Of a DNA stretch of 16,405 bases, positions 13,910 through 16,405 are shown piece by piece. This DNA is from Bacteroidales bacterium UBA6207 (GTDB lineage: Bacteria > Bacteroidota > Bacteroidia > Bacteroidales > F082), in NCBI GenBank assembly GCA_002421995.1, contig DISP01000145.1, positions 1-16,405 on the forward strand, given 5' to 3'. The notes beneath the pieces are model-generated. The model saw only the letters and a program-made list of their open reading frames with translations, was not told the DNA's origin and ran no database searches. Both the position numbers and the translations under genes were made by a program. How positions within the stretch are numbered: the stretch's first letter is position 1; the number at the start of each line of letters is the position of its first letter.

Positions 13910-16405
13910 TTAGAATTTAACTTCAATACCAAAAGAAACGATTTTGCTAAAAGGATAAGTCTGCTCATCATCACGACCTTCTTCGGGGTCGAAGGAGTTG
14001 TTCCACGAGCCTGGACAGAAGGTGTAGAGGTCTTTGCCCGACACATAAACCCTGGCATTTTCGAGACCGGCTTTGCGTGTCAGATTTGTGGGCAGGTTGT
14101 AAGCTAAGGTGATGTTTTTCAAACGAACATATCCCATTTGATCAATTCTCATAGCAGAGGTGCGCCAGTTCCAGTCGCGCAGGTTGTCGTAGCCGAGTCC
14201 TCCCATGATGAGGCGTGGATATTTGGCATCGGGGTTTTCGGGTGTATAGTTCTGGTCATAAAAATACTCAAGCGGCTGGTGCCAAACCCAATAAAAAGGC
14301 TGTCCAAAGTCGCTCCATTTGATGGCATCGCGCTGGCCCACACCCTGAAGGAAGATATTGAGATCGAAGCGTTTATAACTCAAATCAATATTTGTTGAGA
14401 AGGTGTAGCGTGGAAGTTTGTTTCCAAGATAAACGAGGTCGCCATTGTAGCCGTTTTCGGGATCGCCGTAGGCTGTGATTTTACCATCGCCGTCCACATC
14501 ACGGTACATAACATCGCCAATACCGAGGTTTGCCGGTACACCTTCGAGTTTTTTATATTCTTCAAGCTGGCTGTTGCTGCGAATTATACCAGCATATTCA
14601 TATCCGAAATAGGAATACAGCGAATATCCTTCGCGGGCATAAACCAAACCTTCGTAGTAGGAATCGCTCCCGTCGAGACTGATGAGTTCGTTTTTACTGT
14701 CGCTCACCGAAGCAGTAACGCTGTACCTGAAATCGCCCTTGCGATCGGTCCAGTTGAGCATGGCTTCCCACCCTTTTGTTTTGAGTTCACCAGCGTTGAA
14801 AGTTGGTGGTGTACCTCCCAGAACCGAGGGCAACTCGATACCGACCAGCATGTTTTTGTTATTTTTTATAAAATAATCAACGCTTCCGTTCAGGCGACTG
14901 TCGAGCAATGAGAAGTCGAGGCCGAAGTTGAGGGTTTCGATTGTTTCCCAGCTACGACTCTCCGACGCCAAACTTGACTGGGCACCCTGAAGACCCACGT
15001 TGGGCGATCCAAGCGGGTAGTTGCCATACAGATACACCAACGGGATATAGTCGAAATTGCCAAAACTCAAATCCTGGTTTCCGGTTTGCCCCCACGAAGC
15101 CCTGACTTTCAGGCTCTGGAAGAAATCCTTCGGGTTGAGCCATTGTTCCTGTGCCAGGTTGTAGGAAGCCGAAACAGCCGGAAAAACAGCACTCCACCTT
15201 TTTGAAGAAGCAAACTTGGAGCTTCCGTCAATACGGGTGGTAAAATCTAAAAACGCCTTTTCCTTGTAAGCATAGCTGAACCTACCAAAGTAAGACAGCA
15301 AGGCATTGGAAGTGGCACTGCCGGTGAAGTTCTTGGTGTAATCAAGGTTTGTCTTGTCAGAAAGATTGAGGGTAAATAAGTAGTTATTCAAAAAATTATA
15401 CCCATTAACTGACTGATATTGATGCTTATAAGATTCGAACGAAGTACCTGCCATCAAATTGATGTTGTGATCAACAAACAATTTTTTCGAATAGTCGAGA
15501 TATGCCAGCAATGTTTTGGAAATGTCGTTTGAGTTGGCATAAGCAGCAGAATTGGGATTGTTGTTTACTGTTTGAATGCCGCCATCCCAATTATATGAAT
15601 TAAAGGTTGGATAAGTAGCATTGTGATGCCAAAAACCATAAGCAACTCCGGCCTGCCCTACGAGTTTGAGATCTTCAAATAGATCGGCGGTGGCTTTTGC
15701 ATTGGTCGAAAAGCGTGAATAGCTCGATTTTGCAACGCCACCTTCTTCGAGATCTGAAGCCGGATTGCCATAGCCCTGGTATTTATAAAACTGCCCTTGC
15801 GGATTATATACCGGCAGGTAGCTCCATGCGCGTGAAACAACACGCAGTGCCTCATCAAGATAAGTAGGATCAGTGGAACTCAGGTTGTCCAATGTTGTTC
15901 TGGTTTCAAATTTTACGCGGTCCTTGAGTTTAAAATCGTAGTTCAGACGCAAATTGTAACGCTCGGCTTTCTCGATACCGAATTTCAGTATTCCGCCATT
16001 CTTTTCGTAAGCAGCCGAAAGATGGTATTTGCTCAGATCATTGCCACCTGCAAAACTGAGGTTGTGCATTTGTTGCTCTCCATTTTTGAAAATGACATCA
16101 TTCCAATCCTGTGATTGATAAAAACCGGGATAGTTTTCGAGGTATTTCATCCATCCGCCATTGGGGTCAGGGTCAGCATTGTTTCTAATTTTTGTAAACA
16201 CATCCTCCGAAAGTCCGGGCTGACCAATATTGCGCAAGCCTTCGTCATACATCTCAGCCATCTGCAAAGTATTTGTCATCTTCTTCAGAAAAGTAGGTGT
16301 TTTGATACCGTAGGAATATGAATAGGTCATGGTGGGAGCACCTTTGGTGCCACTTTTTGTTGTCACAAGCAAAACACCATCGGCTGCTCTTGCTCCATAA
16401 ATAGA
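13910..16405 (-). CDS. SusC/RagA-family TonB-dependent transporter, 5' end outside the window
   Basis: The visible part is 831 residues running into the right edge of the window; the first codons seen read SIYGARAADGVLLVTTKSG, the conserved end of the SusC plug domain. The true start lies outside, since SusC proteins are about 1000 residues and the signal peptide, carboxypeptidase-like N-domain and most of the plug (perhaps 150-250 residues) are missing here. The remainder is the 22-stranded beta barrel, with family segments such as FGRFSYAYKEKAFLDFT, the SWGQTGNQDL motif, a DVDGDGKIT segment, YVRLKNITLAYNLP and a C-terminal strand ending FGIEVKF. The protein imports oligosaccharides through the outer membrane using TonB-ExbBD energy, paired with the SusD-like protein encoded 13 bases downstream. 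No frameshift is seen. The transcript starts beyond the window, so its promoter and regulator are not visible. Substrate unknown. Confidence 0.96.
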   Translation of the reverse strand, partial: SIYGARAADGVLLVTTKSGTKGAPTMTYSYSYGIKTPTFLKKMTNTLQMAEMYDEGLRNIGQPGLSEDVFTKIRNNADPDPNGGWMKYLENYPGFYQSQDWNDVIFKNGEQQMHNLSFAGGNDLSKYHLSAAYEKNGGILKFGIEKAERYNLRLNYDFKLKDRVKFETRTTLDNLSSTDPTYLDEALRVVSRAWSYLPVYNPQGQFYKYQGYGNPASDLEEGGVAKSSYSRFSTNAKATADLFEDLKLVGQAGVAYGFWHHNATYPTFNSYNWDGGIQTVNNNPNSAAYANSNDISKTLLAYLDYSKKLFVDHNINLMAGTSFESYKHQYQSVNGYNFLNNYLFTLNLSDKTNLDYTKNFTGSATSNALLSYFGRFSYAYKEKAFLDFTTRIDGSSKFASSKRWSAVFPAVSASYNLAQEQWLNPKDFFQSLKVRASWGQTGNQDLSFGNFDYIPLVYLYGNYPLGSPNVGLQGAQSSLASESRSWETIETLNFGLDFSLLDSRLNGSVDYFIKNNKNMLVGIELPSVLGGTPPTFNAGELKTKGWEAMLNWTDRKGDFRYSVTASVSDSKNELISLDGSDSYYEGLVYAREGYSLYSYFGYEYAGIIRSNSQLEEYKKLEGVPANLGIGDVMYRDVDGDGKITAYGDPENGYNGDLVYLGNKLPRYTFSTNIDLSYKRFDLNIFLQGVGQRDAIKWSDFGQPFYWVWHQPLEYFYDQNYTPENPDAKYPRLIMGGLGYDNLRDWNWRTSAMRIDQMGYVRLKNITLAYNLPTNLTRKAGLENARVYVSGKDLYTFCPGSWNNSFDPEEGRDDEQTYPFSKIVSFGIEVKF

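Overview
The window comes from a member of the phylum Bacteroidota. The evidence is a SusC/SusD outer-membrane pair, lipoproteins with acidic residues soon after the lipid cysteine, LruC-domain surface proteins, and a promoter of the Bacteroidota type (TTTG, 20 bases, TAnnTTT). The codon usage and moderate G+C would fit a marine or anaerobic member of Bacteroidales/Marinilabiliales or a relative, but nothing in the window fixes the genus.

Left half (1-9185, plus strand): a cell-surface protein locus. A promoter at about 36-67 precedes a 1830-residue secreted stalk protein. It has a signal peptide, an unassigned beta-rich domain, one Ig-like unit, six DUF11 repeats of exactly 354 bp, five more Ig/cadherin-like repeats and a 268-residue C-terminal LruC-type module. 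A hairpin terminator follows. A second transcription unit then encodes a 123-residue lipoprotein and, 10 bases later, a 955-residue secreted protein. That protein has a cysteine-rich N-terminal domain, two 252-residue tandem repeats and a second copy of the same 268-residue LruC module. The two LruC modules are about 70% identical by eye, have the same length, and share a 50-base perfectly identical DNA block near the 3' end. I read this as two stalks of different build carrying the same terminal module, with a small lipoprotein as a possible partner or anchor.

Middle (9136-9277): a strong hairpin flanked by an A-tract and a T-tract, which probably terminates transcription from both sides because the two halves converge here.

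Right half (9278-16405, minus strand): a polysaccharide utilisation locus read right to left. It holds a SusC-like TonB-dependent transporter (5' end beyond the window), a SusD-like glycan-binding lipoprotein 13 bases after it, a perfect hairpin, and a secreted glycoside hydrolase family 2 enzyme. The SusC/SusD pair would capture and import an oligosaccharide and the GH2 enzyme would cleave its glycosidic bonds; the substrate cannot be told from the sequence.

No tRNA, rRNA, CRISPR array, transposase or phage gene was seen.
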